Notes: a model not told the origin generated them from the sequence alone. Positions 9,088 through 17,528 are shown, counted from the first letter of the stretch. The stretch is DNA of 64,000 bases from an uncultured Pelagibacteraceae bacterium (GCA_902604245.1 CACKXQ010000004.1:23896-87895); one strand, 5' to 3'. Numbers and translations are program-made.

Positions 9088-9411
9088 TTATTCTCCTGGT
9101 TTAATAACAGACTTCGTGGCATCTGCAGCATTTTGAAAAGCTTTATTGTAGTCAATAACTTCATGTACCATCAAATCATCCATTAGACCTGAATTTTTAA
9201 AAGCAATCTTCAAGGCAAGTGCTTGTTCATAATCTCCTTCTACACATGAGATAACATCAAATCTACCTCTTACCCATTCATAGCTGATCAATTTTAAACC
9301 AGCTGCCTCAGTAACTTTCTTAGTCGATGCATATCTATCGGCAGAAGGATCATTTTGCATTCTTTTCATTAATTCTGAACTTATTTTGCCAACCAAATAA
9401 AATCTTGCCAT
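9088..9411 (-). CDS. GYD-domain-like small protein
   Basis: The ATG at 9411 gives MARFYLVGKIS and leaves the upstream gene's stop just outside; an in-frame TTG four codons earlier is less likely. The segment WVRGRFDVISCVEGDYEQALALKIAF resembles the GYD domain, a small dimeric ferredoxin-like fold. The protein has 107 residues. Its role is unknown; the neighbours are similar small barrels. Confidence 0.6.
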   Translation of the reverse strand: MARFYLVGKISSELMKRMQNDPSADRYASTKKVTEAAGLKLISYEWVRGRFDVISCVEGDYEQALALKIAFKNSGLMDDLMVHEVIDYNKAFQNAADATKSVIKPGE

Positions 9412-9412
9412 A

Positions 9413-9703
9413 TTACATTTCAACTTTTGTTAAATCCCAAGCAGTCATTTTCTCAACACACTCATCGTAAATTGGCTTTCCAACTGGATGTGTACCAGAT
9501 ACTAGTTCTTTCATTTTTTCCATATTATGAACAAATACCTTAAACATTACGCCACTTTTATCTGGCTTTACTGCTCCTATAGTTTTTTCTGGATGAGCTG
9601 CTGATTTTCTTACACTCATACCCTCATCTGATTGCATCCATCCCATAAATTTTTCAAGTTTTCCTTCTTTCAAATCTACGATTACTAACACTTCTTTTTC
9701 CAT
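9413..9703 (-). CDS. Small hypothetical protein, probable dimeric alpha-beta barrel
   Basis: A 96-residue protein with a run of A plus AAGGAG immediately before its ATG. I do not recognise the family. The order strand (EVLVIVDLKEG), helix (KLEKFMGWMQSDEG), strand (VMFKVFVHN), helix (MEKMKELVSG) is that of an ABM-like ferredoxin fold like its neighbours. It has no signal peptide and no membrane helix. It sits in the middle of the small-gene run. Confidence 0.6.
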   Translation of the reverse strand: MEKEVLVIVDLKEGKLEKFMGWMQSDEGMSVRKSAAHPEKTIGAVKPDKSGVMFKVFVHNMEKMKELVSGTHPVGKPIYDECVEKMTAWDLTKVEM

Positions 9704-9757
9704 TTTTTTTCTCCTTTTTTTTATTTAGTATTTTAAATCAATCTAATGATTATTCAA

Positions 9758-10240
9758 TTATTTCATTAAAGAATATTCACCTTTAAAATAAATTGATGAG
9801 GCAAATTTATTTTCTTGGGCTGAGTTAATTGGTGTGTACCCTGTTGAGCCACTACATTCTATTCCATTATATTTTCCTGTTCCCCCTAAACATTTAAATG
9901 TACCGTTCATTGAGTCTCCAAGTGGAATTTCGTAGTATGTAAAAATAGTATCCCCATCCATTTGATTTATTTTACAGTGTCCCATTTCAAATCCCTTTCC
10001 TGGGATTGTGCCTGCGCCAAGACAATATTGTGAAGCATTATCCATGAATGTTGTACCTTCGACTGCCATTAATCCTCCAACTCCATCGTAAGTAAAAGTT
10101 AAAAAGTTACCCTCGTTATCAGTAAGAAATTTGTTATCTCCAACAATAAAACCTTTAAGATCAATTTTTCCTTTATGACCGTCTGCAAAACTTGATGTTG
10201 TAAATATTATAAACATCATAATTAAATATATTTTTTTCAC
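9758..10240 (-). CDS. Secreted small protein, dirigent/allene-oxide-cyclase-like barrel
   Basis: I choose the GTG at 10240 because AGAAAGG stands five bases upstream and because it yields a normal signal peptide (MKKIYLI...TTSSFADG); the open frame extends 13 codons further. The mature part of about 140 residues ends with GGTGKYNGIECSGSTGY, a pattern recalling the GGTGKY-G-x-G-x-G turn of dirigent and allene oxide cyclase-like beta barrels. Three Cys could form disulfides. The function is not known. Confidence 0.6.
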   Translation of the reverse strand: MKKIYLIMMFIIFTTSSFADGHKGKIDLKGFIVGDNKFLTDNEGNFLTFTYDGVGGLMAVEGTTFMDNASQYCLGAGTIPGKGFEMGHCKINQMDGDTIFTYYEIPLGDSMNGTFKCLGGTGKYNGIECSGSTGYTPINSAQENKFASSIYFKGEYSLMK

Positions 10241-10262
10241 TATTACCTTTCTGTTATTATTT

Positions 10263-10532
10263 TTAATCTGAACAAACACTCATTACTGTTGTCTCTTGTT
10301 TATGGCCAGATTCCGCAATTACCTTAGCATTCTCTGGATTCTGCATAAATTTTTGCATAGTGTCTGCTGCTGGCGTTTCCATCACAATATGTACTTTATT
10401 TGGATTTTCTATTTCATTACCTACGTAAATAGTTTTAATACCTGCTGCTTCTCTTGGGCCAGAATGTTCATCAAACATTTTTTTCCAGTGAGCCCAGTCT
10501 TTTACTTCAAAGTTACCAACCATTTTTACCAT
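10263..10532 (-). CDS. Small ABM-like (ferredoxin-fold) protein
   Basis: The 89-residue reading starts MVKMVGNFEVKDWAHWKKMFDEH, the usual start of small ABM-like proteins (VKDW..WK..FDEH..PREAAGI). The frame is open further upstream but without a start-site signal. A run of six G on this strand just upstream could act as its ribosome site. A separate 21-codon reading frame with a far stronger ribosome site ends one base before this ATG; see the finding on a possible frameshift at the G run. Confidence 0.65.
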   Translation of the reverse strand: MVKMVGNFEVKDWAHWKKMFDEHSGPREAAGIKTIYVGNEIENPNKVHIVMETPAADTMQKFMQNPENAKVIAESGHKQETTVMSVCSD

Positions 10533-10533
10533 T

Positions 10534-10599
10534 TTATTCCCCCCAAACCCCAGCAAATTCATATGCTTTTTCAAAAGTTTTAAACTCAATGCTAGCCAT
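10534..10599 (-). CDS. 21-residue open frame with strong ribosome site
   Basis: ATG preceded at five bases by AAAGGAG opens a 21-codon frame beginning MASIEFKTFEKAYEFAG and ending one base before the start of the ABM-like gene. It could be a leader peptide for translational coupling, a remnant of a duplicated barrel, or the true N-terminus of the next protein if the G6 run at 10540-10545 is one base too long. Nothing in the sequence alone decides this. Confidence 0.4.
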   Translation of the reverse strand: MASIEFKTFEKAYEFAGVWGE

Positions 10600-10623
10600 A
10601 TTAACTCCTTTGTAAGTCTATAG

Positions 10624-10950
10624 TTATTTTGGTAATTTTGTTGCTCCAGTTTCTACTTCAATGATTTTACCGTCTTTAAATTTCCAACAACACATCAAAG
10701 CTTCAGTATTTCCATCTTGATAAGTAACATATGAATGATCAAAACCAATTTCATCATTTTCAAAAAGGATCCTGTATTTTGCGCGACTCATCATACCTTT
10801 GCTTACAGCTTCAACCATACCTGCTTTTCCCATATGGACATATTCACCTTTTAGATGAGAAAACATTTTGTAGTCTTCGTGCACCAACTCACCAGCTGCT
10901 GCACCATCTTTTTCCATAATTGCTTTGTTTAGTTTTTCTAAAATTGACAT
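10624..10950 (-). CDS. NTF2/SnoaL-like small protein, copy 2
   Basis: This 108-residue protein is a paralogue of the one encoded at 8467-8787. They share MSILEK, LVHEDYK/LLHEDFK, YENDE/FENDE, DGN-EA and a C-terminal ETGAT-x-x-PK. It is predicted to be a cytosolic cone-shaped NTF2 fold. It starts eight bases after the stop of the next SnoaL-like gene upstream. The substrate is unknown. Confidence 0.75.
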   Translation of the reverse strand: MSILEKLNKAIMEKDGAAAGELVHEDYKMFSHLKGEYVHMGKAGMVEAVSKGMMSRAKYRILFENDEIGFDHSYVTYQDGNTEALMCCWKFKDGKIIEVETGATKLPK

Positions 10951-10958
10951 TCTGTTAC

Positions 10959-11333
10959 TTACTTTTTCATTGCATTAGCACTGCTTAGAGTATCATCAAA
11001 AGCCATGAACATAGACATTTTTCCATCAGTTACTTCAAAATAATGACCAAATATAGTGTCCATTCCATCTGCTGTTGCCTTACATTTTGCGAATACTTTA
11101 TTTCCTTCTGCAATCATAAATTCAGGAGTTACTGAAAAATTATTCCATAACTGTGGAATTAATGACATTGTTTTCATCATAGCTTCTTTTCCTTTGTGAG
11201 TTCCTGACATTGGATGTTTGTCACCAGGAAAAATCCAAGTTATGTCATCATGCACTACTTCAGTAAAGAAAGTTTGCATATCTCCTTTGGCAAACAGTTC
11301 ATAGCCTTTTTTTACTAATTCTTTTGGTTCCAT
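10959..11333 (-). CDS. SnoaL-like / NTF2 family protein
   Basis: A 124-residue protein with the SnoaL signature: VKKGYELFAKGDMQTFF, then HDDITWIFPGD, THKGKEAMM, and EGNKVFAKCKATA. Such ketosteroid-isomerase-like folds act as cyclases, isomerases or binding proteins. AAAGGAG precedes its start. It appears to be the first gene of the small-gene run, 86 bases after cysK. Confidence 0.8.
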   Translation of the reverse strand: MEPKELVKKGYELFAKGDMQTFFTEVVHDDITWIFPGDKHPMSGTHKGKEAMMKTMSLIPQLWNNFSVTPEFMIAEGNKVFAKCKATADGMDTIFGHYFEVTDGKMSMFMAFDDTLSSANAMKK

Positions 11334-11419
11334 AAAATCTCCTTTAATTAAAATTTTTATACTTTGAATTAATTTATTAAAGAAAGATAAAGCTTTTATT
11401 ACAAATCAGCTATGCGTGA

Positions 11420-12421
11420 TTATATCCAGTGAGGATAGGGAAGGCCTTTTTCTTGTAAAAAAGATTTATTAAACATCTTTGAGTTGTATTTATCAGATTT
11501 ATCACAGAGAATTGTCACAATTGTTTTACCTGGACCTAAAAGTTTACCCAATCTTATTGCTCCAGCAATGTTTACTCCACAACTTGTACCTAAACTTAAA
11601 CCTTCCTTTTCAATTAAATCAAATAAAACAGGCAAAGACTCATGATCACTTATTGAAAATGCTCCATCAATTTTTGCTTTTGCAAAATTTGCAGTAACTC
11701 TACTAGATCCAATACCTTCAGTTATTGAACCACCTTCACTCTTTAATTCACCATTTTCAATATAACTATAAAGAGAGGAACCTGTTGGATCCGATAAATA
11801 TATTTTAATATCTTTATTCTTTTCTTTTAAAAAACTACTTACTCCTGCAATTGTGCCACCAGTACCTGATGAACATACAAAACCATCAATTTTGCCGTCA
11901 GTTTGTTCCCATATTTCTGGCCCTGTTGTTTCATAATGACCTTTAGAATTTGCAGTATTATCAAATTGATTAGCCCAAACTACACCGTGATTGTTACTAC
12001 TCTTCAACTCATCAGCCAATCTTCCTGCATATTTAACAAAGTTATTTTCATCTTTATAAGGTTTGGGTGGAACCAACCTTAAATCAGCTCCAATATTTCT
12101 TAATAAATCTTTTTTTTCTTGTGTTTGATTATCGTTCATCACGATAATTGTTTTATAACCAATAGAATTTCCTAAAAGACATAACCCAATCCCAGTATTA
12201 CCTGCGGTTCCCTCAACAATTGTTCCACCTTTTGAAATTAGTTTTTTTTCTTCAGCATCTCTTATTAAAGCTAGAGCCGCTCTATCTTTTACAGAGCCAC
12301 CTGGATTAAGGTATTCTGCTTTTCCATAAATATTACAACCTGTAATTTCTGATGCAGCTTTTAATTTAAATAATGGAGTGTTTCCTATTGCTTCGATAAA
12401 ATTATTTTGTAAAGTTTTCAT
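11420..12421 (-). CDS. cysK: Cysteine synthase (O-acetylserine sulfhydrylase)
   Basis: A fold-type II PLP enzyme of 333 residues. [11 protein letters not shown] carries the PLP lysine near residue 44, [10 protein letters not shown] is the asparagine loop, and [10 protein letters not shown] is the phosphate cup. It joins sulfide to O-acetylserine to make cysteine. It directly follows cysE with an ATGA overlap, so both steps of cysteine synthesis are translated together. The TAGNTG loop and PYPHWI end fit the CysK branch; a cystathionine synthase activity is less likely given the cysE partner. Confidence 0.92.
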   Translation of the reverse strand: MKTLQNNFIEAIGNTPLFKLKAASEITGCNIYGKAEYLNPGGSVKDRAALALIRDAEEKKLISKGGTIVEGTAGNTGIGLCLLGNSIGYKTIIVMNDNQTQEKKDLLRNIGADLRLVPPKPYKDENNFVKYAGRLADELKSSNNHGVVWANQFDNTANSKGHYETTGPEIWEQTDGKIDGFVCSSGTGGTIAGVSSFLKEKNKDIKIYLSDPTGSSLYSYIENGELKSEGGSITEGIGSSRVTANFAKAKIDGAFSISDHESLPVLFDLIEKEGLSLGTSCGVNIAGAIRLGKLLGPGKTIVTILCDKSDKYNSKMFNKSFLQEKGLPYPHWI

Positions 12422-12999
12422 ACATCAAGCTTTGTATCACCCCCCGGTGCAACACCATAGGGTTTAAATTCTTCAGATGCAGTTCCAACATTTTTTGCAG
12501 GAATACCAACCATTACTGCATTTTCTGGAACATTTTTTGTAACAACAGCGTTGGCTCCAATTTTTGCATTTTTACCAACCACAACTGGTCCAAGTATTTG
12601 TGCACCAGAACCTACTACAACATTTTCTTTTAATGTTGGATGTCTCTTAACATTTCTTTGATTGTCTGAATTTATACTTGGAGCAATTCCGCCTAATGTT
12701 GCCATGTGATAGATAGTAACGTTATCTCCAATATCAGATGTTTCTCCAATTACTACTCCCATACCATGATCTATAAAAAGATTTTTTCCAATTTTAGCAT
12801 TTGGATGGATTTCAATACCTGTTAAAAATCTTGAGAACTGAGAAATTATTCTTGCAACAAGATGAAATTTTGCAATTGAAAAAAAATTTGCAATTCTATG
12901 AAAAAATACAGCTTTAACACCAGGATAAGTTAGTATTAAACTTAACTTTGATCTTGCAGCAGGATCTCTTTTAATTATCGACTCTAAAAAATCATTCAT
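12418..12999 (-). CDS. cysE: Serine O-acetyltransferase
   Basis: The 193-residue protein has left-handed hexapeptide repeats ([28 protein letters not shown]) and the [14 protein letters not shown] block of serine acetyltransferases, with the catalytic His in DHG. It is of the shorter EpsC/CysE type that lacks much of the helical N-terminal region of the E. coli enzyme. It makes O-acetylserine for the overlapping cysK. Confidence 0.93.
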   Translation of the reverse strand: MNDFLESIIKRDPAARSKLSLILTYPGVKAVFFHRIANFFSIAKFHLVARIISQFSRFLTGIEIHPNAKIGKNLFIDHGMGVVIGETSDIGDNVTIYHMATLGGIAPSINSDNQRNVKRHPTLKENVVVGSGAQILGPVVVGKNAKIGANAVVTKNVPENAVMVGIPAKNVGTASEEFKPYGVAPGGDTKLDV

Positions 13000-13029
13000 G
13001 TTTGTTTAAGATTAGTTATTAAAATTTAA

Positions 13030-13140
13030 CTATTTATTGCAACAGCAGTTTTCTGATGATGGTTTGCAATCACAATTTTTACAAACGCATCTGTCACAAG
13101 AACAGTTTTTACATTTACAGTGTGAATTATTGCAAGCCAT
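13030..13140 (-). CDS. 36-residue Cys-rich metallothionein-like protein
   Basis: This frame codes for 36 residues of which 12 are Cys, at positions 3, 8, 10, 13, 15, 18, 20, 23, 25, 32, 33 and 34. Four CxC pairs (CKC, CSC, CVC, CDC) and a CCC end are interspersed with Lys and Asn, and there are no aromatic residues. That pattern is diagnostic of a small metallothionein-type metal-thiolate protein, and it is hard to get by chance in DNA this AT-rich. The start is the only ATG; it lacks a ribosome site but sits four bases after a good -10 box, so the message may be leaderless. It lies between cysE and persulfide dioxygenase. Confidence 0.75.
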   Translation of the reverse strand: MACNNSHCKCKNCSCDRCVCKNCDCKPSSENCCCNK

Positions 13141-13144
13141 AAGA

Positions 13145-13174
13145 GTTATATAATTGTATATTTTTTAAAAACAA
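13145..13174 (-). promoter_or_regulatory. Putative promoter of the metallothionein-like gene
   Basis: Read on the minus strand, TTGTTT and TATAAC are separated by 18 bases and followed by only TCTT before the ATG. Transcription would start at or very near the start codon, giving a leaderless message and explaining the missing ribosome site. Confidence 0.35.
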
Positions 13175-13194
13175 TACCAATAATAACCCTGATT

Positions 13195-13887
13195 TTAGAG
13201 TTCTTTAAGCGTTAATCCCTTTAGATTTGCTGGTACTGCGATATCCATCATTTTTGGATTGGCAAGATTAAGATTATCCATTATTTCAGCATATTCCTCT
13301 TTTGAGCTAACTTGTAATCGAGGATTATTACTTTTCTCACTACCAATTGTTGAATACTTTTTGCCATTATAATCATGAGCAGGATAAACAAGTGTTTCTT
13401 CTGGAAGTCTTAAAAGTTTACCAAATAATGAGTCATACGCTTCGTGGGCGCTACCATTTTGAAAGTCAGTTCTACCTGTTCCATTTATTAAAAGAGTATC
13501 TCCTGTAAAAACTCTATCATTCATTAAGTAACTATATGAACAATCTGTATGACCTGGAGTATAAATAGTTTTAAGTTCAATATTCTCGACATTTATATTT
13601 TCTTCATCTTTTAATTTGATATCAATAACCTCAGACTTTGAGTTTTCACCCATTATACGAATACAATTTGTTCTTTGATTAAGTTCATTTAAGCCAGTTA
13701 CATGATCTGCATGAATATGAGTATCAATTACTTTTACAAGTTTTAATTCCAAACTTTCTAAAACTTTTATGTATTCATCAGTATGTTCAATTACAGGATC
13801 AATTATTAATGCTTCTCGTCCTTTTCCACTAGAAATAATATAAGTGTAAGTAGAGGATTTAGTATCAAATAGTTGTTCAAAAATCAT
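13195..13887 (-). CDS. Persulfide dioxygenase, ETHE1-type metallo-beta-lactamase fold
   Basis: The 230-residue MBL-fold protein has THIHADHVTG (metal site, near residue 60), PGHTDCSYSYL, GDTLLINGTGRTDFQ and YPAHDYNG. GTGRTDFQ and the Y-H-DY set are the ETHE1/persulfide dioxygenase hallmarks, which use one iron to oxidise glutathione persulfide to sulfite. It is encoded just before sulfide:quinone oxidoreductase in the same direction, the classic pairing for sulfide disposal. Confidence 0.88.
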   Translation of the reverse strand: MIFEQLFDTKSSTYTYIISSGKGREALIIDPVIEHTDEYIKVLESLELKLVKVIDTHIHADHVTGLNELNQRTNCIRIMGENSKSEVIDIKLKDEENINVENIELKTIYTPGHTDCSYSYLMNDRVFTGDTLLINGTGRTDFQNGSAHEAYDSLFGKLLRLPEETLVYPAHDYNGKKYSTIGSEKSNNPRLQVSSKEEYAEIMDNLNLANPKMMDIAVPANLKGLTLKEL

Positions 13888-13922
13888 AATTATAAAATTA
13901 CTAAAATTTTATAAAATTGAGT

Positions 13923-15164
13923 CTAATTTTCAATAGCTTTATGATTAGGCTTGCTCCATTCTTTTCCTTTAAACATTACATTCCATTGCAACCAAGGAAA
14001 AAGCTTTGATTTCATTTGCCAGTATAAAGAACTAGGTTTTGTTGGATCAAATGGCAAACTTGGAGTTACTTTTCCACCATAACAAAATTCTGCTAACATA
14101 ACTTTACCGTATGCAACTGTAAGAGGGCAGGCTCCATATCCATCATAAAGTCTATATGCTTCAGATGATTTATTGATATCTTTAATTATATTGTGAGCCA
14201 CTATTGGAGCTTGTTTTCTAACTGCTGCACCTGTTTTTGCATTAGGTGCATTCATTACATCTCCTAAACTATAAATATTTTCATATTTAGTATGTCTCAA
14301 CGTCCCTTCTTTATGATCTACATCAACCCATCCACCAGCATCAGCTAATGGACTATTCTTAATAAAGTCAGGAGAAGTTTGTGGTGGCGTTACATGAATA
14401 AAATCAAATTTCTTCGTAACCTCTTTAGAATTTCCATCTTTATCCGATTGTTTGAATACAGCTTCTTTGGCCTCACCATTAACTGAAATTAAATTATGCT
14501 GGAAACTTCTTTTAATACCATATGAATCACATATTTCATTTAGTGGACCTTGAAAGTGAGGCACACCAAAAATAACTGGTTTTGCACATAGAAATTCTAA
14601 ATTACTATCTTTAAGAGCTCCTTTTTTCTTTAAGTGATCAGCAGCTAAGTAAGCTATTTTTTGAGGTGCTCCTGCACACTTAATTGGCATTGGAGGTTCA
14701 GTAAATAATAAATTTCCTCCCTGCAAATTCTTTAAACATTCCCATGTATAAACAGCCATATCTGAACTATAATTGGTACAAACATTATTTTTTCCTAAAG
14801 TTTCTTTTAACCCTGCCACTCCATCAAAGTTAATTTTTAAACCAGGACAAACTACTAAGTAATCATAAGAATATTCACCGCCTGAAGTCTTCACCGAATT
14901 AGACTCTGGAGAAAAACTTTCAGCATATTCTTTAATCCAATTAACATAATTAGGCATTACAGATGACATTGGCTTTATGGTGCTGTTTACATCATAAGCA
15001 CCTGCGCCTACTAAAGTCCATGCAGCTTGATATAAAGATTTTTCTGAAGGTTCTATTATTGATATTGATAAGTCAGACTTTAAACTTTTAAGCCTTGTAG
15101 CAACTGATATACCAGCGCATCCGCCACCGATAATCAAAATGTTTGAGTGATTAGTGTTATTCAT
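13923..15164 (-). CDS. sqr: Sulfide:quinone oxidoreductase, type II-like
   Basis: A FAD disulfide reductase-fold protein of about 413 residues. The start at 15164 (MNNTNHS) places the dinucleotide site IIGGGCAGIS close to the N-terminus; a GTG 13 codons upstream is the alternative. MPIKCAGAPQK carries one redox Cys, and YDGYGACPLTVAYGK followed by AEFCYGG matches type II (SQRDL-like) enzymes. It oxidises sulfide to persulfide and feeds electrons to ubiquinone at the inner membrane. It pairs with the persulfide dioxygenase downstream. Confidence 0.9.
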   Translation of the reverse strand: MNNTNHSNILIIGGGCAGISVATRLKSLKSDLSISIIEPSEKSLYQAAWTLVGAGAYDVNSTIKPMSSVMPNYVNWIKEYAESFSPESNSVKTSGGEYSYDYLVVCPGLKINFDGVAGLKETLGKNNVCTNYSSDMAVYTWECLKNLQGGNLLFTEPPMPIKCAGAPQKIAYLAADHLKKKGALKDSNLEFLCAKPVIFGVPHFQGPLNEICDSYGIKRSFQHNLISVNGEAKEAVFKQSDKDGNSKEVTKKFDFIHVTPPQTSPDFIKNSPLADAGGWVDVDHKEGTLRHTKYENIYSLGDVMNAPNAKTGAAVRKQAPIVAHNIIKDINKSSEAYRLYDGYGACPLTVAYGKVMLAEFCYGGKVTPSLPFDPTKPSSLYWQMKSKLFPWLQWNVMFKGKEWSKPNHKAIEN

Positions 15165-15295
15165 ATCAAAAAATCTAACACTTATAATCTGCTTAAGATA
15201 CACGTCTTATAAGTTGTTTTTTCAAACTTAAATATCGTTGATAAACCTAATCAATAATTTATAATAGTTCTAATTAATTAAAAGGAGAGTGAAGA

Positions 15296-15955
15296 ATGTT
15301 AAAAATAAACAGTATGTGTCCTGATTTTCAATGTAAAACTACAGAGGGAGATATCTCTTTTCATGAGTGGCTTGGAGATAGTTGGGGCGTATTATTTTCT
15401 CACCCAAAGGATTTTACACCAGTTTGTACTACAGAATTAGGTTCATTAGGACAAATGAAAGCTGAGTTTGATGCAAGAAATGTAAAAGTAATCGGACTAA
15501 GTGTAGATGGAGTTGAGGATCACAAAAAATGGTTAGAAGATATCAAAGATGTATCTGGAACGATGCCTGATTATCCTATTATCGCTGATGAAGATTTAAA
15601 AGTTGCAAAACTTTTCAATATGTTAGAAGCCGATGCAGGAACAACTTCAATGGGAAGAACAGCAGTTGATAATGAGACTGTTAGAACTATTTTTGTTGTA
15701 AGACCAGATAAAAGAATTGGACTTTATTTAACTTACCCAATGGCTACAGGTAGAAATTTCCATGAAATTTTAAGAGCCATAGACTCAATGCAACTTACTG
15801 CAAAACATAGAGTTGCTACTCCAGCTAATTGGAAAAAAGGTGAAGATGTAGTAATTCTTCCTGCTGTAAAAGACGACGAGGCTAAAAAAATATATCCAGA
15901 TGGATGGGAAACAGTTAAGCCTTATTTAAGAAAAGTTCCAGATCCAACAAAGTAA
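15296..15955 (+). CDS. 1-Cys peroxiredoxin (Prx6 type)
   Basis: The 219-residue AhpC/TSA-fold protein has the peroxidatic Cys in SHPKDFTPVCTTELG (about residue 47) and the long C-terminal dimerisation region typical of Prx6, ending in YPDGWETVKPYLRKV. It reduces peroxides at the cost of a low-molecular thiol. AAAGGAG precedes the ATG. It is divergent from the sulfide:quinone oxidoreductase gene, so they share a 131-base promoter region, which fits a joint sulfide and oxidant response. Confidence 0.93.
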   Translation: MLKINSMCPDFQCKTTEGDISFHEWLGDSWGVLFSHPKDFTPVCTTELGSLGQMKAEFDARNVKVIGLSVDGVEDHKKWLEDIKDVSGTMPDYPIIADEDLKVAKLFNMLEADAGTTSMGRTAVDNETVRTIFVVRPDKRIGLYLTYPMATGRNFHEILRAIDSMQLTAKHRVATPANWKKGEDVVILPAVKDDEAKKIYPDGWETVKPYLRKVPDPTK

Positions 15956-15978
15956 TAAGGATTTAGGATTAATTTATT

Positions 15979-16012
15979 ATCTCGGTTCTAGTTTAATAAT
16001 TAGAACTGAGAT
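15979..16012. terminator. Convergent terminator between peroxiredoxin and racemase genes
   Basis: A 12-bp stem starting ATCTCGGTTC with one G-T wobble encloses a 10-base AT loop, in the short space between two converging genes. T-rich flanks on both sides are modest, so bidirectional termination is likely but not certain. Confidence 0.6.
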
Positions 16013-16016
16013 TAAA

Positions 16017-16715
16017 TTAAAATCTTTTATATTTTTTCATTGAAATATTTGCCAACAGAAGGTTTGGATCAATAAATACTTTTGATTGTTTAATTTTCTT
16101 AAAAGATTTGTAAGCAAAAATTGCTATTGGCAGCTCAGTACAGCCTAGAATAATTTTTTTACATTTAATTTTCATTAAGTAACTTACTGCTGGTCTAATT
16201 GCTTTTTCTGCTTCTTTAATTTTTCCCATTTTAACTAGCTTTATAGATTTATTTACTGAATTTTTTTGTAAACTTTTGTTAGGACTTACTAAATTAAAAT
16301 TTTTATCAAAATATTTATTATAAACTTTAGTACTTAATGTAGCCTCAGTAGATAAGATACCAATCTTAGAGTTTTTTTTACAGTTTTTTGATGTATCCAA
16401 GTAAACTTCTTTAGGCATACTAAGTATTGGTATTTTAACTTTTTTTTTTAAATCATCGTACCAATAATGAGCTGTATTGCAGGGCATTACTATGAATTTA
16501 CAATTATTTTTTTGCAACATTTTACACCCTTCAACAAGTGAATTTAAAACGTTGTAATATTTTTTTAAATTTTCTGGTCGTTTTGGGATGTTAGACTTAT
16601 TATATAAAACAAACATTGGATATTGTTGATCAAGTTTTCCAGCATTTATTTTTGCAAGTTTATTACAAAAATCTAATCCGGCCTGTGTTCCCATTCCTCC
16701 AAGAATACCAATCAT
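16017..16715 (-). CDS. Aspartate/glutamate racemase family protein
   Basis: A 232-residue protein with both catalytic Cys of the family: VMPCNTAHYW (near residue 77) and ILGCTELPI (near 190), plus the N-terminal GILGGMGTQAGLDF typical of RacX/YgeA-like aspartate racemases. It interconverts amino-acid enantiomers in the cytosol. The exact amino acid is unknown. It is isolated from cell-wall genes, and amino-acid catabolism is as likely as wall synthesis. Confidence 0.88.
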   Translation of the reverse strand: MIGILGGMGTQAGLDFCNKLAKINAGKLDQQYPMFVLYNKSNIPKRPENLKKYYNVLNSLVEGCKMLQKNNCKFIVMPCNTAHYWYDDLKKKVKIPILSMPKEVYLDTSKNCKKNSKIGILSTEATLSTKVYNKYFDKNFNLVSPNKSLQKNSVNKSIKLVKMGKIKEAEKAIRPAVSYLMKIKCKKIILGCTELPIAIFAYKSFKKIKQSKVFIDPNLLLANISMKKYKRF

Positions 16716-16775
16716 AAATTTACTTTGAATTTTGTTTTAATAATAACAATATACAACTATATTTTATAAACAATT

Positions 16776-17528
16776 ATGCAAGATATTTATATTGATGATA
16801 TAGGTTCAGGATATCCACTAGTTTTAGTTCATGGATATCTAGGATCATCAGAAATGTGGAAACTCCAAAAAAATTATCTGCATAAAAAATTTAGAATTAT
16901 TGCACCAGCTTTACCAGGGTTTGGTGAAAGCTTTAATGCAAAATCTTTAAATAGTATTAGTTTAATGGCTAAATTCATTATCCAACAAATTGATTTAAAA
17001 AATATAGACAAGTTTAATTTAATGGGTCACTCGATGGGTGGAATGATAGTACAAGAAATTGCAAATCTATCTGGAAATAGAATTAATAAATTGATTTGTT
17101 TCGCTACTGGGCCTATTGGTGACATCCCAGGAAGATTTGAACCTATAAATACATCGATAAAAAAGCTGGGTGAGGAAGGAATTAAGGAACAAGTAAAAAG
17201 AATACCACCAAAGTGGTTTGTTGAAGGAGATCAAGCCAAAAATTATTATTTATGTGAAAAAGCAGTTAAAAAAATATCTGAAGAAACAGCGCGTAACGCC
17301 CTAATAGCCATGAGAGACTGGAATGGATTAGAAAATTTAAAAAAAATAAAAAACAAAACCTTGATAATTTGGGGAGATAAAGACAAATCTTATAATTTTG
17401 AACAAGTCTCAACACTTAACAATAATATTCCTGATAGTGATTTAAAAATATTTAAGAACTGCTGTCACAATGTACATCTTGAGCAGCCTCAGAAATTTAA
17501 CCAGGTTGTTGAGGAATTTCTTATTTAA
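16776..17528 (+). CDS. Alpha/beta-fold hydrolase
   Basis: The 250-residue protein has the oxyanion HGYLGSSEMW near residue 20, the nucleophile elbow GHSMGG near 90, an IIWGDKDKS strand bearing the acid, and a final His in CCHNVHLEQP. It belongs to the MhpC/BioH-like ester hydrolases. No substrate is indicated by its neighbours. Confidence 0.87.
   Translation: MQDIYIDDIGSGYPLVLVHGYLGSSEMWKLQKNYLHKKFRIIAPALPGFGESFNAKSLNSISLMAKFIIQQIDLKNIDKFNLMGHSMGGMIVQEIANLSGNRINKLICFATGPIGDIPGRFEPINTSIKKLGEEGIKEQVKRIPPKWFVEGDQAKNYYLCEKAVKKISEETARNALIAMRDWNGLENLKKIKNKTLIIWGDKDKSYNFEQVSTLNNNIPDSDLKIFKNCCHNVHLEQPQKFNQVVEEFLI

Noticed and set aside
10731-10919. Plus-strand frame opposite the NTF2-like copy 2
   Set aside because: It is a shadow of a gene with clear paralogue and ribosome site; its translation is low-complexity His, Gln and Leu.
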